Of a stretch of 64,000 nt of DNA, positions 25,737 through 35,302 are shown one piece after another. Positions within the stretch are counted from its first letter, which is position 1, and each line of letters opens with the position of its first letter. The stretch lies in contig JADGHE010000005.1 in the NCBI GenBank assembly GCA_019689555.1, positions 1-64,000 of the forward strand, written 5' to 3'. Source of the stretch: Variibacter sp. (GTDB lineage: Bacteria > Pseudomonadota > Alphaproteobacteria > Rhizobiales > Xanthobacteraceae). A program made the position numbers and the translations under genes. Under the pieces are notes generated by a model, which saw nothing but the letters and a program-made list of their open reading frames with translations, did not search any database and was not told the DNA's origin.

Positions 25737-26336
25737 CTATTTTGGCCGCACAATGGCGAAGAGCGAATCCACCACCGCGTAATCATTGTATCCGCACCGC
25801 GCGATGGGACGCATGGCGGCCGTATCGACCCGGCCGTTCTTGATGAAGCGGTCGTCGATGTGAACCGCGACCACGGCGCCGAGCACGAGGTATCTGTCGA
25901 TGTCGTTGCCCTCGAGATCCGTCAGCGCGACCGTCTTGAGCCAGCGGCATTCGAGCGCGCAGGGCGAGGCCGCAACCCGCGGCGGCTTCACCAGGCGGGA
26001 AGGGGCGGGGGCGAGTCCCGCGAGCTCCATCTCGTTGACGCCGCGCGCGACGGCGGCCGAGGTCGCGTTCATGGCCTCGCGCAGATCGTAGGTCGCGAGG
26101 CTGCAGACGAATTCTTGCGTCTCCTCGACGAAAGCGACCGAGTCTTTGCGGCCCTCGCTCGAGAAGCCGACGATCGGCGGGCGCGTCGAAAAGGCGTTGA
26201 AGAACGAGTAGGGCGCCAGATTGATCTCGCCCTTCGCGCTCATCGAGGTGATCCAGCCGATGGGGCGCGGCGCCACGATCGCCTTGATGGGATCGTATGG
26301 AAGACCGTGGTCGTTCTTGGCGACTTCATAGAACAT
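25737..26336 (-). CDS. flavin reductase family protein (flavoredoxin-like)
   Basis: A 199-residue FMN-binding split-barrel protein. APRPIGWITSMSAKGEINLAP is the FMN phosphate-binding stretch near residue 24 (quoted to motif length), followed by FSSEGRKDS and ALECRWLKTV. Such proteins bind FMN and reduce it or pass electrons to partners. It lies 159 bp downstream of a nitroreductase, same strand; both use flavin. Confidence 0.86.
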   Translation of the reverse strand: MFYEVAKNDHGLPYDPIKAIVAPRPIGWITSMSAKGEINLAPYSFFNAFSTRPPIVGFSSEGRKDSVAFVEETQEFVCSLATYDLREAMNATSAAVARGVNEMELAGLAPAPSRLVKPPRVAASPCALECRWLKTVALTDLEGNDIDRYLVLGAVVAVHIDDRFIKNGRVDTAAMRPIARCGYNDYAVVDSLFAIVRPK

Positions 26337-26495
26337 GGGCGTGGAGACCTCCCTGCGACGGCAAGTCCGACGGCGCCCGGCCGGAGCGAAAGGCCTTCAG
26401 CCGGAAACGACGGCGGTTCGAGCGATCCGGTTCAAGCGATCATCTGGCGATTTATCTATCGAAGGGCGTGGCGGCTGCGGCGCTCAAGGTGCGTG

Positions 26496-27071
26496 TCAGC
26501 CCCCGAAGCGCGTCACGATGGTCTCGAGCGGGGGCCGGGGGCGTTCCTCCGGCGGCTTTGCGGGCGTGCCGATGTGGATGAAGCCCGCGATGCGCTCGTG
26601 CGGCGCGAGCCCCAGACGATCGAGCACCCGCCGGTCGTAGGCGTACCATTCCGTGGTCCAGTTGGCGGCGTAGCCGAGGGCGTGGGCCGCGAGCTCCAGA
26701 CACATGGCTGCGGCGCCGGCCGAAAGCGTCTGCTCCCATTCGGGAATCTTCACATGCGGGCCTGCGCGGCTCACCACCGCGATGACGAGCGGCGCCCGGG
26801 CGAGGCGATGGCGCTCGATTTCGACCCGCGCGGGATCGTCGGCCGGATGGTCCGAACGATAGACCGAAGCAATGATGTCGCCCGCCTCAAGTCGCGCCGT
26901 CCCCTCGAAGACGATGAACCGCCACGGCGCGAGCTTGCCGTGGTCCGGCACCCGCGACGCGATGCGCAACAACGTGTCGAGCTCGGCCGGCGACGGGCCG
27001 GGCGCGATGAGGTCGGCGACTTTGACGGAGCGGCGCGTCTTCAGCAGTTCGAGGGCGTCGGGCATGGGCAT
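26496..27071 (-). CDS. nitroreductase family protein
   Basis: A 191-residue FMN enzyme: RRSVKVADLIAPGPS with the N-terminal RxS FMN-phosphate contact, VPDHGKLAPWRFIVFEG, and AAAMCLELAAHALGYAANW, matching the YdjA-like subfamily. It reduces nitro- or quinone-type compounds with NAD(P)H. Start ATG 27069-27071. It is transcribed ahead of the flavin reductase. Confidence 0.89.
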   Translation of the reverse strand: MPMPDALELLKTRRSVKVADLIAPGPSPAELDTLLRIASRVPDHGKLAPWRFIVFEGTARLEAGDIIASVYRSDHPADDPARVEIERHRLARAPLVIAVVSRAGPHVKIPEWEQTLSAGAAAMCLELAAHALGYAANWTTEWYAYDRRVLDRLGLAPHERIAGFIHIGTPAKPPEERPRPPLETIVTRFGG

Positions 27072-27187
27072 TCCAGGATGGGCATTCCAGGAAGCGGCCG
27101 GGAGCGCCTACCACAGCCTTGCGAGGGTGACAAACGCAGGCGGTCCGGGCTTGAATTCGCCGCGATTCCGGCCCAGAAGGCAGCCCA

Positions 27188-28225
27188 ATGCCTTCCGTGC
27201 CAGCCGACATTGGAAGCGGCCAGAAATGGGGCCGATGGGTCACCGCCGTTGCGCTTGCCGGCGGCCTTCTCGCGCCGGCGGCCGCCGCCTCGGCGCAGCC
27301 CTTGTTCGCCCAGCCCGGATCGCTGCCTCCGAGCGGCGAGCTTTCGACACCCGGCGCGAGCCTCGCCTCGCCGGACGGTGTGCCACGCTCCATCGCGCCG
27401 CCTGCGCCCAATCCGGGGGCGCGCGCGCCGGCGGCGCGGACAGGCGGGGCCGGCATCGTCCCTCCCGCGCTCGGCGGCATCGCCGTTTCCGCCCGCTTCG
27501 GGCGCGACGGCGCCCCCATCCCCGCGAGGCTGCACTGGCGCGTCTACGCCGACAAGCCGGATCAGGCGGGCGCGTTCCGCTTGATCAAGGAAGAGACCGC
27601 GCCGGCGCCGACTTTCGTCTTGCCGCCCGGCGGCTACATCGTGCACGTCGCTCTCGGGTTCGCGAGCGCCGCCAAACACGTGCAGGTGCAGACGGACACG
27701 GTGCGGGAAGTGTTCGATCTGCCGGCGGGCGGCGTCCGCTTCGAGGGGCGCGTCGGCGACACGCCCATCCCCGCGGGGCAGATTTCGTTCGAGATCTATG
27801 CCGGGAGCCAGTTCGACGGCGGGGACCAGAAGCCGATCGCGTCCGACATTCCGACCGGCAGCATCGTGCTGCTGCCGGAAGGCACCTACCACGTCGTGTC
27901 GAGCTACGGCGACGGGAACGCCGTGATGCGCTACGACTTCCGGGTCCAGAGCGGCAAGCTCACCGACGCCAGGATCAATCATCGGGCCGCCGTGATCACG
28001 CTGAAGCTCGTCAGCGAGCCGGGCGGAGAAGCGCTCGCCAACACGGCATGGTCCGTGCTCACGCCCGGCGGCGACGTCATCAAGGAATCGATCGGCGCTT
28101 TCCCGACCGTCGTGCTGGCCGAGGGCGAATACGTGGCCATCGCGCGGAACGAGGGGAAGGTCTACAACCGCGAATTCAAAGTCGAACCGGGGTTTGACCG
28201 CGAAATCGAACTGCTCGCGCGTTGA
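27188..28225 (+). CDS. conserved secreted hypothetical protein
   Basis: A 345-residue exported protein. The signal peptide (VTAVALAGGLLAPAAAASAQP) is followed by a Pro/Ala/Gly-rich linker to about residue 95 and then repeated beta-rich units (LPPGGYIVHVALG, LPEGTYHVVSSYG, LAEGEYVAIARNEG), suggesting three similar Ig-like or carboxypeptidase-regulatory-like modules. The repeat pattern is visible by eye; the function is unknown. Its stop overlaps the trehalose-phosphatase start, so the two are probably co-transcribed. Confidence 0.75.
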   Translation: MPSVPADIGSGQKWGRWVTAVALAGGLLAPAAAASAQPLFAQPGSLPPSGELSTPGASLASPDGVPRSIAPPAPNPGARAPAARTGGAGIVPPALGGIAVSARFGRDGAPIPARLHWRVYADKPDQAGAFRLIKEETAPAPTFVLPPGGYIVHVALGFASAAKHVQVQTDTVREVFDLPAGGVRFEGRVGDTPIPAGQISFEIYAGSQFDGGDQKPIASDIPTGSIVLLPEGTYHVVSSYGDGNAVMRYDFRVQSGKLTDARINHRAAVITLKLVSEPGGEALANTAWSVLTPGGDVIKESIGAFPTVVLAEGEYVAIARNEGKVYNREFKVEPGFDREIELLAR

Positions 28226-29076
28226 CCGTGAGGATAACCGCGCAGCAGACCGGACGAATGACTCTCGAGCGACGAACCTATGAACCCGGCCCGAGACCGG
28301 TCGGCCCTCTCGATCCCAGCAGCATCGCCGTTCTGCTCGACGTCGACGGAACGTTGATCGAAATTGCGCCGACGCCTCAGGAGGTCCGCGTGCCGCCGGC
28401 CCTCAAGCACACGCTGTCGCGGCTGCGCGACCGCCTGTCCGGTGCGCTCGGTCTGGTGAGCGGCCGGCCGCTCTCCGATCTCGATCGGCTGTTCGATCCA
28501 TTGCGGCTCGCGTGCATCGGCGGCCACGGCGCAGAAAGCCGGCTGACGCCGAACGGCCTCGTCGTGCGCAGCCGCACCCCGCCGCTCGACCCCGAGCTCA
28601 AGCGGCGGCTCATCGCCATCGCCGGCGACACGCCGGGCGTCATCGCCGAGGAGAAGGATTACTCGGTGGCGCTGCACTACCGGCTCGCGCCCGAAGCCGA
28701 GCGCACGGTGCGCGAGCGCATCGCGCGCGTCTGCGCCGACTGGCCGGAGAAGACGGCCGAGGTCCTGCCCGGAAAAGCCGTGTTCGAGATCAAGCCGCGC
28801 GGCTTCAACAAGGGCGTCGCCATTCGGGAGCTGATGCGGCATCCGCCCTTCAAGGGGCGCCGCCCGATCTTCGTCGGCGACGACGTCACCGACGAGAGCG
28901 CGTTCGCGGTGCTGCCGGAATTCGGCGGCATGGGGTTCTCGGTCGGCCGGGAGCTCGCGGGCGCGCAGGGCTTCTTCGCGACCCCGCGCGAGGTGCGCCG
29001 CTGGCTCTACGATCTGATGCAGGGCCGGGATGCCCTGCCGCAGGCGGGCTATCTGCGGGGAAGGGGGATCATGTGA
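28222..29076 (+). CDS. otsB: trehalose-6-phosphate phosphatase
   Basis: A HAD-family phosphatase that dephosphorylates trehalose 6-phosphate. DVDGTLIEIAPTP carries the nucleophile and acid Asp pair, SGRPLSDLD gives motif II, and GDDVTDESAF is motif IV. The 284-residue length from the TTG at 28222 overlaps the previous stop; GTG 28228 or ATG 28258 are also possible starts. No otsA is adjacent. Confidence 0.9.
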   Translation: MTVRITAQQTGRMTLERRTYEPGPRPVGPLDPSSIAVLLDVDGTLIEIAPTPQEVRVPPALKHTLSRLRDRLSGALGLVSGRPLSDLDRLFDPLRLACIGGHGAESRLTPNGLVVRSRTPPLDPELKRRLIAIAGDTPGVIAEEKDYSVALHYRLAPEAERTVRERIARVCADWPEKTAEVLPGKAVFEIKPRGFNKGVAIRELMRHPPFKGRRPIFVGDDVTDESAFAVLPEFGGMGFSVGRELAGAQGFFATPREVRRWLYDLMQGRDALPQAGYLRGRGIM

Positions 29077-29207
29077 GCCGATTGCCGCTCGAAGGGGCGC
29101 CGCCGTCGCAGCGGTAAGGGGCCGGCGACCGCAGCGGTTCATGCAGGCCGCGGGGCGCTTCCTGCGCGACGTCACCCAGGCCAAGCCCCGCGGCGCGCCG
29201 GCCTCGC

Positions 29208-31154
29208 TCACGCCGCCGCGCGCATCTCGCGCTTGACGTCCGGGGGGATGGCCTCGTCGGCGAGCATCGCGAGCGCGGCCTCGAGCGGCATCACGGTCTG
29301 CCCCTCGCGGCCGAGGCGGCGGATGGAGACGGTGCGTTCGGCCGCCTCCTTCTTGCCGACGACGAGCAGCACCGGCACCTTGGCGAGCGAGTGCTCGCGC
29401 ACCTTGTAATTGATCTTCTCGTTGCGCAGGTCTCCCTCGACCCTGAGCCCGCGCGCCCGCGCCTGCGCGATCGCCTCCCGCGCATAGCCGTCGGCATCCG
29501 ACACGATCGTGCAGACCACCGCCTGAACGGGGGCGAGCCAGAGGGGGAAGTGCCCGGCGTAATGCTCGATGAGGATGCCGGTGAAGCGCTCGAGCGAGCC
29601 GAACATTGCCCGGTGCAGCATCACCGGCGTCACCTTCTCGGAATGCTCGTCGATGTAGAAAGCGCCGAGCCGGCCCGGCAGGTTGAGATCGACCTGCACG
29701 GTGCCGCACTGCCAGTCGCGCCCGATGGCGTCGCGCAGCACGTATTCGAGCTTGGGCCCGTAGAACGCGCCTTCGCCCTTGTTGAGCGTCCAGGGACGGC
29801 CCGAGGCCTCGAGCGCCCGCATCAACGCCGCTTCGGACTTGTCCCACACCGCGTCGTCGCCGATGCGCTTCTCGGGCCGGTCCGAAAACTTGATGCGCAC
29901 GTCGGAAAAGCCGAAGTCCTCGTAGATCGAGAGGATGAGGTCGTTCATCGCCAGGCATTCGGCGGCGATCTGATCCTCGGTGACGAACACGTGCGCGTCG
30001 TCCTGCGTGAAGGCGCGCACGCGCATCAGCCCATGCAGGGCCCCGGACGGCTCGAAGCGATGCACCTTGCCGAATTCGGCAATCTTGAGGGGCAGATCGC
30101 GGTAAGACTTCAAGCCGTTCTTGAAGATCTGCACGTGGCCGGGGCAGTTCATCGGCTTGACCACGTAGCGGCGCGCGTCATCCTCCCGCTGCTCCGTGAG
30201 GAACATGTTCTCGCGGTAGGTCTGCATGTGCCCGGTGGCGACCCACAGCGACGAGTCCATGAGCTGCGGCGAGTTCACCTCGATGTAGCCGGCCGCGGTC
30301 TGCCGGCGGCGGATGTAGTTCTCGAGGGTCTGGAACAGCGTCCATCCCTTGGCGTGCCAGAAGACCGATCCGGGCGCCTCTTCCTGGAAATGGAAGAGGT
30401 CCATTTCGCGGCCGAGCCGGCGGTGGTCGCGCTTCTCGGCCTCCTCGATCTGCTTGAGGTAGGCGTCCAGCTCCTCCTGCTTCGCGAAGGCGGTGCCGTA
30501 GATGCGCGAGAGCATTTCACGGTTCGAATCTCCGCGCCAATAGGCGCCGGCCACCTTCATCAGCTTGAAGGCGTTGCCGATCTTGCCCGTCGACGTCATG
30601 TGCGGGCCGCGGCAGAGGTCGAACCACTCGCCCTGCCGGTAGATCCTGATCTCCTGGTCCTCCGGGATCGCGTCGACCAGCTCGACCTTGAAGCGCTCGC
30701 CCATCTCGGCGAACTTGCGCTTGGCTTCCTCGCGCGACCACACTTCCTTGGTGAAGGGCCGGTCGCGGGCGATGATCTCGCGCATCTTCTTCTCGATGAG
30801 CGGCAGATCCTCGGGCGTGAAGGGCTCGTTCCGGAAGAAGTCGTAGTAGAAGCCGTTCTCGATCACCGGTCCGATCGTGACCTGGGTGCCGGGCCAGAGG
30901 GACTGGACGGCCTCGGCGAGCACGTGGGCGCAGTCGTGGCGGATCAGCTCGAGCGCACGCGGGTCCTCGCGCGTGAGGAACTCGATCCGGGCGTCCTTGC
31001 GGATGGGGTCGGCGAGGTCCCGCAGCTCGCCGTCGAGCACCATCGCGACCGAGCGCTTGGCGAGCGAGGGCGAGATGCTCTTTGCGACTTCGAGACCGGT
31101 GATGTTGTCGGGGAACTCCCGGCGCGCGCCGTCGGGAAAGGTCAGCGTGACCAT
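29208..31154 (-). CDS. thrS: threonyl-tRNA synthetase
   Basis: A class II synthetase of 648 residues. The order is an N-terminal TGS domain ([15 protein letters not shown]), the editing domain with [11 protein letters not shown], the catalytic core with motif 2 ([24 protein letters not shown], shown as its core GLMRVRAF), the Zn-ligand Cys in MNCPGH, and the C-terminal anticodon-binding domain. ATG 31154 gives the standard start MVTLTFPDG and has GGGAG about ten bases upstream; GTG 31178 is less likely. yidD is upstream... downstream order on this strand is yidD then thrS in the alternate direction: yidD lies at 31220 and is transcribed toward thrS. Confidence 0.96.
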   Translation of the reverse strand: MVTLTFPDGARREFPDNITGLEVAKSISPSLAKRSVAMVLDGELRDLADPIRKDARIEFLTREDPRALELIRHDCAHVLAEAVQSLWPGTQVTIGPVIENGFYYDFFRNEPFTPEDLPLIEKKMREIIARDRPFTKEVWSREEAKRKFAEMGERFKVELVDAIPEDQEIRIYRQGEWFDLCRGPHMTSTGKIGNAFKLMKVAGAYWRGDSNREMLSRIYGTAFAKQEELDAYLKQIEEAEKRDHRRLGREMDLFHFQEEAPGSVFWHAKGWTLFQTLENYIRRRQTAAGYIEVNSPQLMDSSLWVATGHMQTYRENMFLTEQREDDARRYVVKPMNCPGHVQIFKNGLKSYRDLPLKIAEFGKVHRFEPSGALHGLMRVRAFTQDDAHVFVTEDQIAAECLAMNDLILSIYEDFGFSDVRIKFSDRPEKRIGDDAVWDKSEAALMRALEASGRPWTLNKGEGAFYGPKLEYVLRDAIGRDWQCGTVQVDLNLPGRLGAFYIDEHSEKVTPVMLHRAMFGSLERFTGILIEHYAGHFPLWLAPVQAVVCTIVSDADGYAREAIAQARARGLRVEGDLRNEKINYKVREHSLAKVPVLLVVGKKEAAERTVSIRRLGREGQTVMPLEAALAMLADEAIPPDVKREMRAAA

Positions 31155-31219
31155 AAAAAATCCACTCCCGTTGCTCACTCCTGCGAACGAGCGCAGGTAA
31201 GCCTCGATGACATTCCGCT

Positions 31220-31579
31220 TCAGCCCGCCGTGCTGGTTCCGGGCCCTGCGGCATCAGTGCCGCCGGCGTTCGTTCCGCGCCAGCGGCCGTAGCGCCACGG
31301 CATATACCAGCGCGAGTCCGCGGGCAACGCGTCGGGCACGAAGTCGAGCCCCGATGTGCCCCACGGATGGCAGCGCATAAGGCGCGCAAGGGTCATCCAT
31401 CCGCCCGCCCACAGGCCGAAGCGGGCGAGGGCCTGGTCTGCATAATCGGAGCAGGTCGGCAGGTGCCGGCAGTGAAAGCCGACGAGGGGCGACAGCGTAT
31501 ACCGGTACAGCCTCACCATCGCCTGCCCGGCGAAGCGAGGGGCGCGCGCAAGGCAACGCGGCCACAACCTGAGCGTCAT
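31220..31579 (-). CDS. yidD: membrane protein insertion efficiency factor
   Basis: YidD family protein that assists YidC/Sec insertion of inner-membrane proteins. Diagnostic residues are [20 protein letters not shown] (conserved Cys), [12 protein letters not shown] and RLMRCHPWG. With start ATG 31579 it has 119 residues; ATG 31645 would give 141. The C-terminal Gly/Thr-rich tail beyond WRYG is longer than in E. coli YidD (85 aa). It is transcribed toward thrS with a 65-bp gap. Confidence 0.89.
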   Translation of the reverse strand: MTLRLWPRCLARAPRFAGQAMVRLYRYTLSPLVGFHCRHLPTCSDYADQALARFGLWAGGWMTLARLMRCHPWGTSGLDFVPDALPADSRWYMPWRYGRWRGTNAGGTDAAGPGTSTAG

Positions 31580-31869
31580 CGGGGCCGCGGCCTCCGCCCG
31601 GCTCTCGGAAATCCGCGGGCAATCCCGCGGGCAGTAGAGGCGCATGGGGCCGCCGTTCGTGCGGCCGCGGGGCGGCGGAGGGCCGCGATCGGGCTGGGTG
31701 TCATGTCGCAACCGCTCGGGCGGCGCTGGGCGCCCGGTCCGCGCCGGACGAAAAAAGTTAACCCGGACGGATCGGAAACGGTTCCGTTTCCGGGGGGAAT
31801 AAATTATGTTGCCTGCGGCAGCCGCGCAACGATGGCGGCCCGCGTTCCGTTCTGGGGCTGGAGAGACGA

Positions 31870-33075
31870 ATGAAGCGCCTGATGCGGGCGGCGCTGCTAA
31901 TTTGCCTGCCTTGGGTCCTCTTTGCAATGCCGGCGCTCGCCGACGAGCCGCCGTCCATGCGCTTCGAGTGGGTGCGGGAAGGCCCGGCCGATGTCTGCGG
32001 CGACGCCTGCCGCGAATGGGTCGTCGCCAGGGGGCCCATCACCAAGGAGACCGTGCGGGATTTCGAGTTCTTCACCGAGGTGAAGAGCCCGCGCGGCGCG
32101 ACGCTCGTCCTGGACTCGGGCGGGGGCTCGGTGCTCGCGAGCCTGGAACTCGGCCGCAAGGTCCGCGCGCTCGGGATGACCACGACCGTCGGGCGCATCA
32201 TCAAACTCGACACGCCGGCGAGCGAGGAGCAGCGGGGGCGCTTCTCGCCCCGCGGCGAGTGCGCCTCGATGTGCGTCTTCGTCTTGCTCGGCGGCGTCAA
32301 GCGCATCGTGCCGCCCGAGGCGCGGGTGCTGGTCCATCAGATCTGGCCGGGCGACAAGCGCTACGATGCCAGCGCGGAATCCTATACCGCGGAAGAGCTG
32401 GTTCGCGTCCAGCGCGATGCGGGCCGCATCGCCCGCTACACCGTCGAGATGGGGGGCGGGATCGAGCTCTTCGAGCTCGCCATGCGGATCCCGCCGTGGG
32501 AGCGGCTGCGGGCTTTGAGCCAGAGCGAATTGCGCCGCGTGGGCCTGCAGACGGTCGAAGCGGGCGAGCTGCCCACGTCCGGCGTGACCCGCCCGGTCAT
32601 CGGCGGGAGGAGCCTGACGGCCGCCGCCCCGGAGCGGGGCTGGACCGTGCTCGGAACGGGCGAGCAGCGCGAGGTCGTGCGGCGGCATCCCCTGACCGTC
32701 GAAGGGGAGGAGATCGGCCAGTTCGAACTGAGCGTGAGCTGCGCCCCGGGCGGAGCCTACCGGCTCGCCTATCTGGAATCGCGGGCGCAGGGCACCGAAA
32801 AGGAAAACTGGGTGCAGGACGTGGTCGTGCAGCTCGGAGACGAGCGGGCCGTGCTGGACATCGCCTCCTCCTCGCCGAACGCGGAGACGAACGCGCTCGA
32901 CACGCGCGCGGCCGGTCGCGTTAGCAGCACCTTCGTGGAGGCGCTGCGAAAGGAATCGGGAAGCGCGCTCGTGGTCGCTACCCGCGCGAGCGACGGCCTG
33001 CGTACCAGCACCCAGGTCGGCGGTACGGGCTTCGCCGAGGCGTTTCAGCACTTGGCGGCCGCCTGCGCCAAATAG
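31870..33075 (+). CDS. periplasmic ClpP/crotonase-like protein, function unknown
   Basis: A 401-residue exported protein. The signal peptide (ALLICLPWVLFAMPALA) is followed by a ClpP-like fold related to COG3904: LVLDSGGGSVLASLELGRKV forms the oxyanion/helix region and ECASMCVFVLLGG the nucleophile-like Ser, with two Cys that could pair. A VHQIWPG segment supplies a His. The C-terminal 200 residues are unassigned. ATG 31870 follows GGAGAG. It may be a periplasmic protease or an inactive relative. Confidence 0.75.
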   Translation: MKRLMRAALLICLPWVLFAMPALADEPPSMRFEWVREGPADVCGDACREWVVARGPITKETVRDFEFFTEVKSPRGATLVLDSGGGSVLASLELGRKVRALGMTTTVGRIIKLDTPASEEQRGRFSPRGECASMCVFVLLGGVKRIVPPEARVLVHQIWPGDKRYDASAESYTAEELVRVQRDAGRIARYTVEMGGGIELFELAMRIPPWERLRALSQSELRRVGLQTVEAGELPTSGVTRPVIGGRSLTAAAPERGWTVLGTGEQREVVRRHPLTVEGEEIGQFELSVSCAPGGAYRLAYLESRAQGTEKENWVQDVVVQLGDERAVLDIASSSPNAETNALDTRAAGRVSSTFVEALRKESGSALVVATRASDGLRTSTQVGGTGFAEAFQHLAAACAK

Positions 33076-33181
33076 ACGTCGCGGCGCCTGCCGTGCCGGC
33101 AGGGCTTTTATCCGGAACCCGACGCCGGGCTTGCGGCGCGGGCTTGCTGCACGGCCTTCCTGCGGCGCCGTCTTCGCGGAT

Positions 33182-33634
33182 CTATTGCGCGGCGACTTTG
33201 GCTCTGCGCTTGGCCTCGATCTGGTCGATGGCCGAAACCACGGCGTCGAAGGTGAGAAGGGTGGAGGCATGGCGCGCCTTGTAGTCGCGCACCGGCTCCA
33301 GCACCTTGATGTCCTCCCACTTGCCCCCGGGCGGGGGGCCGTTCTCCTTGAGCATGCGGCGCACGGTTTCGCGCAGCTCCCGCAGCTCGTCGGCCCGCGA
33401 GCCGATGATGTGCCGCGCCATGATCGAGGACGAGGCCTGGCCCAGGGCGCAGGCCTTCACCTCGTGGGCGAAGTCCGTGACCGTGTCGCCCTCCATCTTG
33501 AGGTCGACCGTCACCGTCGATCCGCAGAGCTTGGAATGCGCCGTCGCCGTGGCGTCCGGCGAGGACAAGCGTCCGAGGCGCGGTATGTTCCCCGCGAGCT
33601 CCAGGATACGGGTGTTGTAGACGTCGTTGAGCAT
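33182..33634 (-). CDS. iron-sulfur cluster assembly scaffold protein (IscU/SufU/NifU-N-like)
   Basis: A 150-residue NifU N-terminal type protein. The first ligand is in KLCGSTVTV, the second in VKACALGQASSS; the third canonical Cys position is His in ARHASTLLTFD, as in related alphaproteobacterial proteins. It likely carries transient Fe-S clusters, though a stand-alone form without nearby suf/isc genes may have a side role. It is divergent from folE over a 234-bp AT-containing gap. Confidence 0.85.
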   Translation of the reverse strand: MLNDVYNTRILELAGNIPRLGRLSSPDATATAHSKLCGSTVTVDLKMEGDTVTDFAHEVKACALGQASSSIMARHIIGSRADELRELRETVRRMLKENGPPPGGKWEDIKVLEPVRDYKARHASTLLTFDAVVSAIDQIEAKRRAKVAAQ

Positions 33635-33868
33635 TGCAAATCTAGCGGTCAAGCCCGGCGCGCAGGGCGGGTTGATTGCGGCCAACTCCGGCGAACAATA
33701 TATAGGCTCCGTGTGGGTCGGGCGAAGCCTAATTGCCTGTTCCGAGCGAGCAGATAAGGGAATGCGGCGTCCGTAGTCTCCGGCCAGCGCATTTCGGAGG
33801 CGAAGACGCGGCCCCCCGGTGACACTCCCGGCGCGCAAACGGAGCGCCGGTCGAACGGAGAGACCGTT

Positions 33869-34528
33869 ATGGACGCCATCATCAAGCCATTCGTCAGAGC
33901 TCACGCGTCCGATCTGTCGGACAGCGTGCGAGCCGCCCCGGCGCCGGCCGTTCCCCGGCCGTCGCGCGAGGAGGCCGAGGCGGCCGTCCGCACCCTGATC
34001 GCCTATGCCGGCGACGATCCGAACCGCGAGGGCCTCGTCGAGACGCCGAAGCGGGTCGTCAGGGCCTTCGAGGAGATTTTCGGCGGCTACCGCGAGTGCC
34101 CGCTCGAGGTGCTCGGCCGCACCTTCACCGAGATCGGCGGCTACCAGGAGCCGGTGCTGGTCCGCAACATCGCGTTCCACTCCCATTGCGAACACCACAT
34201 GATGCCGTTCTTCGGCAAGGCGCACCTCGCCTACATGCCGGTGACCGAAGTGGTGGGCCTGTCGAAGCTCGCGCGCCTCGTCGAGGTCTATGCGCGCCGC
34301 CTGCAGACGCAGGAGCATTTGACCTCTCAGATCGCGCGCGCGATCGACGAGATCCTGAAGCCGCGCGGCGTCGCCGTCATGCTGGAGGCCGAGCACATGT
34401 GCATGTCCGTGCGCGGCATTCAGAAGCCGGGCACGTCGACCATCACCACGCACTTCACCGGCGTCTTCCGCGACGACCCTGCCGCGCAGGCGCGCTTTCT
34501 CGCCCTCGTCCGTGAGCCTCAGCGGTAA
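33869..34528 (+). CDS. folE: GTP cyclohydrolase I
   Basis: Converts GTP to dihydroneopterin triphosphate for folate synthesis. 219 residues. The Zn and active-site motif [14 protein letters not shown] lies near residue 110, the second Cys ligand is in [14 protein letters not shown], and QEHLTSQIA is the usual late motif. The N-terminal 35 residues are variable. hisI follows 41 bp downstream on the same strand. Confidence 0.96.
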   Translation: MDAIIKPFVRAHASDLSDSVRAAPAPAVPRPSREEAEAAVRTLIAYAGDDPNREGLVETPKRVVRAFEEIFGGYRECPLEVLGRTFTEIGGYQEPVLVRNIAFHSHCEHHMMPFFGKAHLAYMPVTEVVGLSKLARLVEVYARRLQTQEHLTSQIARAIDEILKPRGVAVMLEAEHMCMSVRGIQKPGTSTITTHFTGVFRDDPAAQARFLALVREPQR

Positions 34529-34569
34529 AGCCGGCGGCGGCCGGCTGGCCGCGCAGGAGCGATAGGGCC

Positions 34570-35028
34570 GTGTCCGACAACACCACGACCTTCATGCCTC
34601 CCGGTTCAGCCTCCGAGCTGGAGCAGGGCCGCGCACTGACCCCGAAGTTTGACGCCGACGGCCTGGTGACCTGCGTCGCGACCGACGTCGCGACAGGCGA
34701 GGTTTTGATGGTCGCGCACATGAACGCCGAGGCGCTGGCGAAAACGATCGCCAGCGGCGAAGCCTGGTATTACAGCCGCTCCCGCCGCGCGCTGTGGCGC
34801 AAGGGAGAGACCTCCGGCCACATCCAGCGCGTGGTCGAGATGCGGGTCGACTGCGACCAGGATGCCGTGTGGATCAAGGTGACGCAGGTCGGCGCCGGCG
34901 CCTGCCACACCGGCCGACGCTCGTGCTTCTACCGCCGGGTGCCTCTTGGCGCCGAGGCGGCGGGGAAAGAGCTTGTTTTCGATCCGGGCGAGCGCGCCTT
35001 CGACCCCGATGTCGTATATGGCGGCTGA
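34570..35028 (+). CDS. hisI: phosphoribosyl-AMP cyclohydrolase
   Basis: Third step of histidine biosynthesis, opening the PR-AMP ring. 152 residues, with the Mg-site [14 protein letters not shown] and the Zn Cys pair in [15 protein letters not shown] 34570 is the start, shortly after AGGAG. It is separate from hisE, as usual in Alphaproteobacteria. It is probably read through from folE. The AT-rich repeat region lies beyond its stop. Confidence 0.95.
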   Translation: MSDNTTTFMPPGSASELEQGRALTPKFDADGLVTCVATDVATGEVLMVAHMNAEALAKTIASGEAWYYSRSRRALWRKGETSGHIQRVVEMRVDCDQDAVWIKVTQVGAGACHTGRRSCFYRRVPLGAEAAGKELVFDPGERAFDPDVVYGG

Positions 35029-35050
35029 CAAATTTATGGCGCCTGACAAA

Positions 35051-35090
35051 CTGTTCTTCTGACAAACAAACTGTTCTTCTGACAAACAAA
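35051..35090. repeat. 20-bp tandem repeat, two perfect copies
   Basis: CTGTTCTTCTGACAAACAAA occurs at 35051-35070 and 35071-35090. A partial CTGACAAA precedes them, and weaker copies (CGACAAACCTCGC, GAGAAACCTCGC) follow to about 35130. This is the lowest-GC stretch in the area, just after hisI. The remainder of 35029-35302 holds no gene I can support. Confidence 0.9.
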
Positions 35091-35302
35091 CCCGGCCTTT
35101 CGACAAACCTCGCCTCTGAGAAACCTCGCTTCTGTCCCCGTCTCAAAACATCGTAGCGTTCGCCGCGGCCGACAAAATTGTCACAGCCGCTTGATTTGGG
35201 CACGCGGCTGCAGCTTCCGGTAGAAGGCGGTCGCGCTTTCCGCTACCCTTCCGTTGCAACCGACGGGAGCCGAGGCCCTGTCAAACTGGGGAGGGTTGCG
35301 GG

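Noticed and set aside
31773-31792. CGGAAACG-GTTC-CGTTTCCG palindrome upstream of 31870
   Set aside because: It could be an operator or a terminator for either strand, but there is no T-run, and no known regulator motif matches. Left as unassigned.
31806-31869. ATG after GGGGGAATAAATT, possible leader peptide
   Set aside because: It runs out of frame into the 31870 gene and shows no features of a leader peptide; ATG 31870 has its own GGAGAG.
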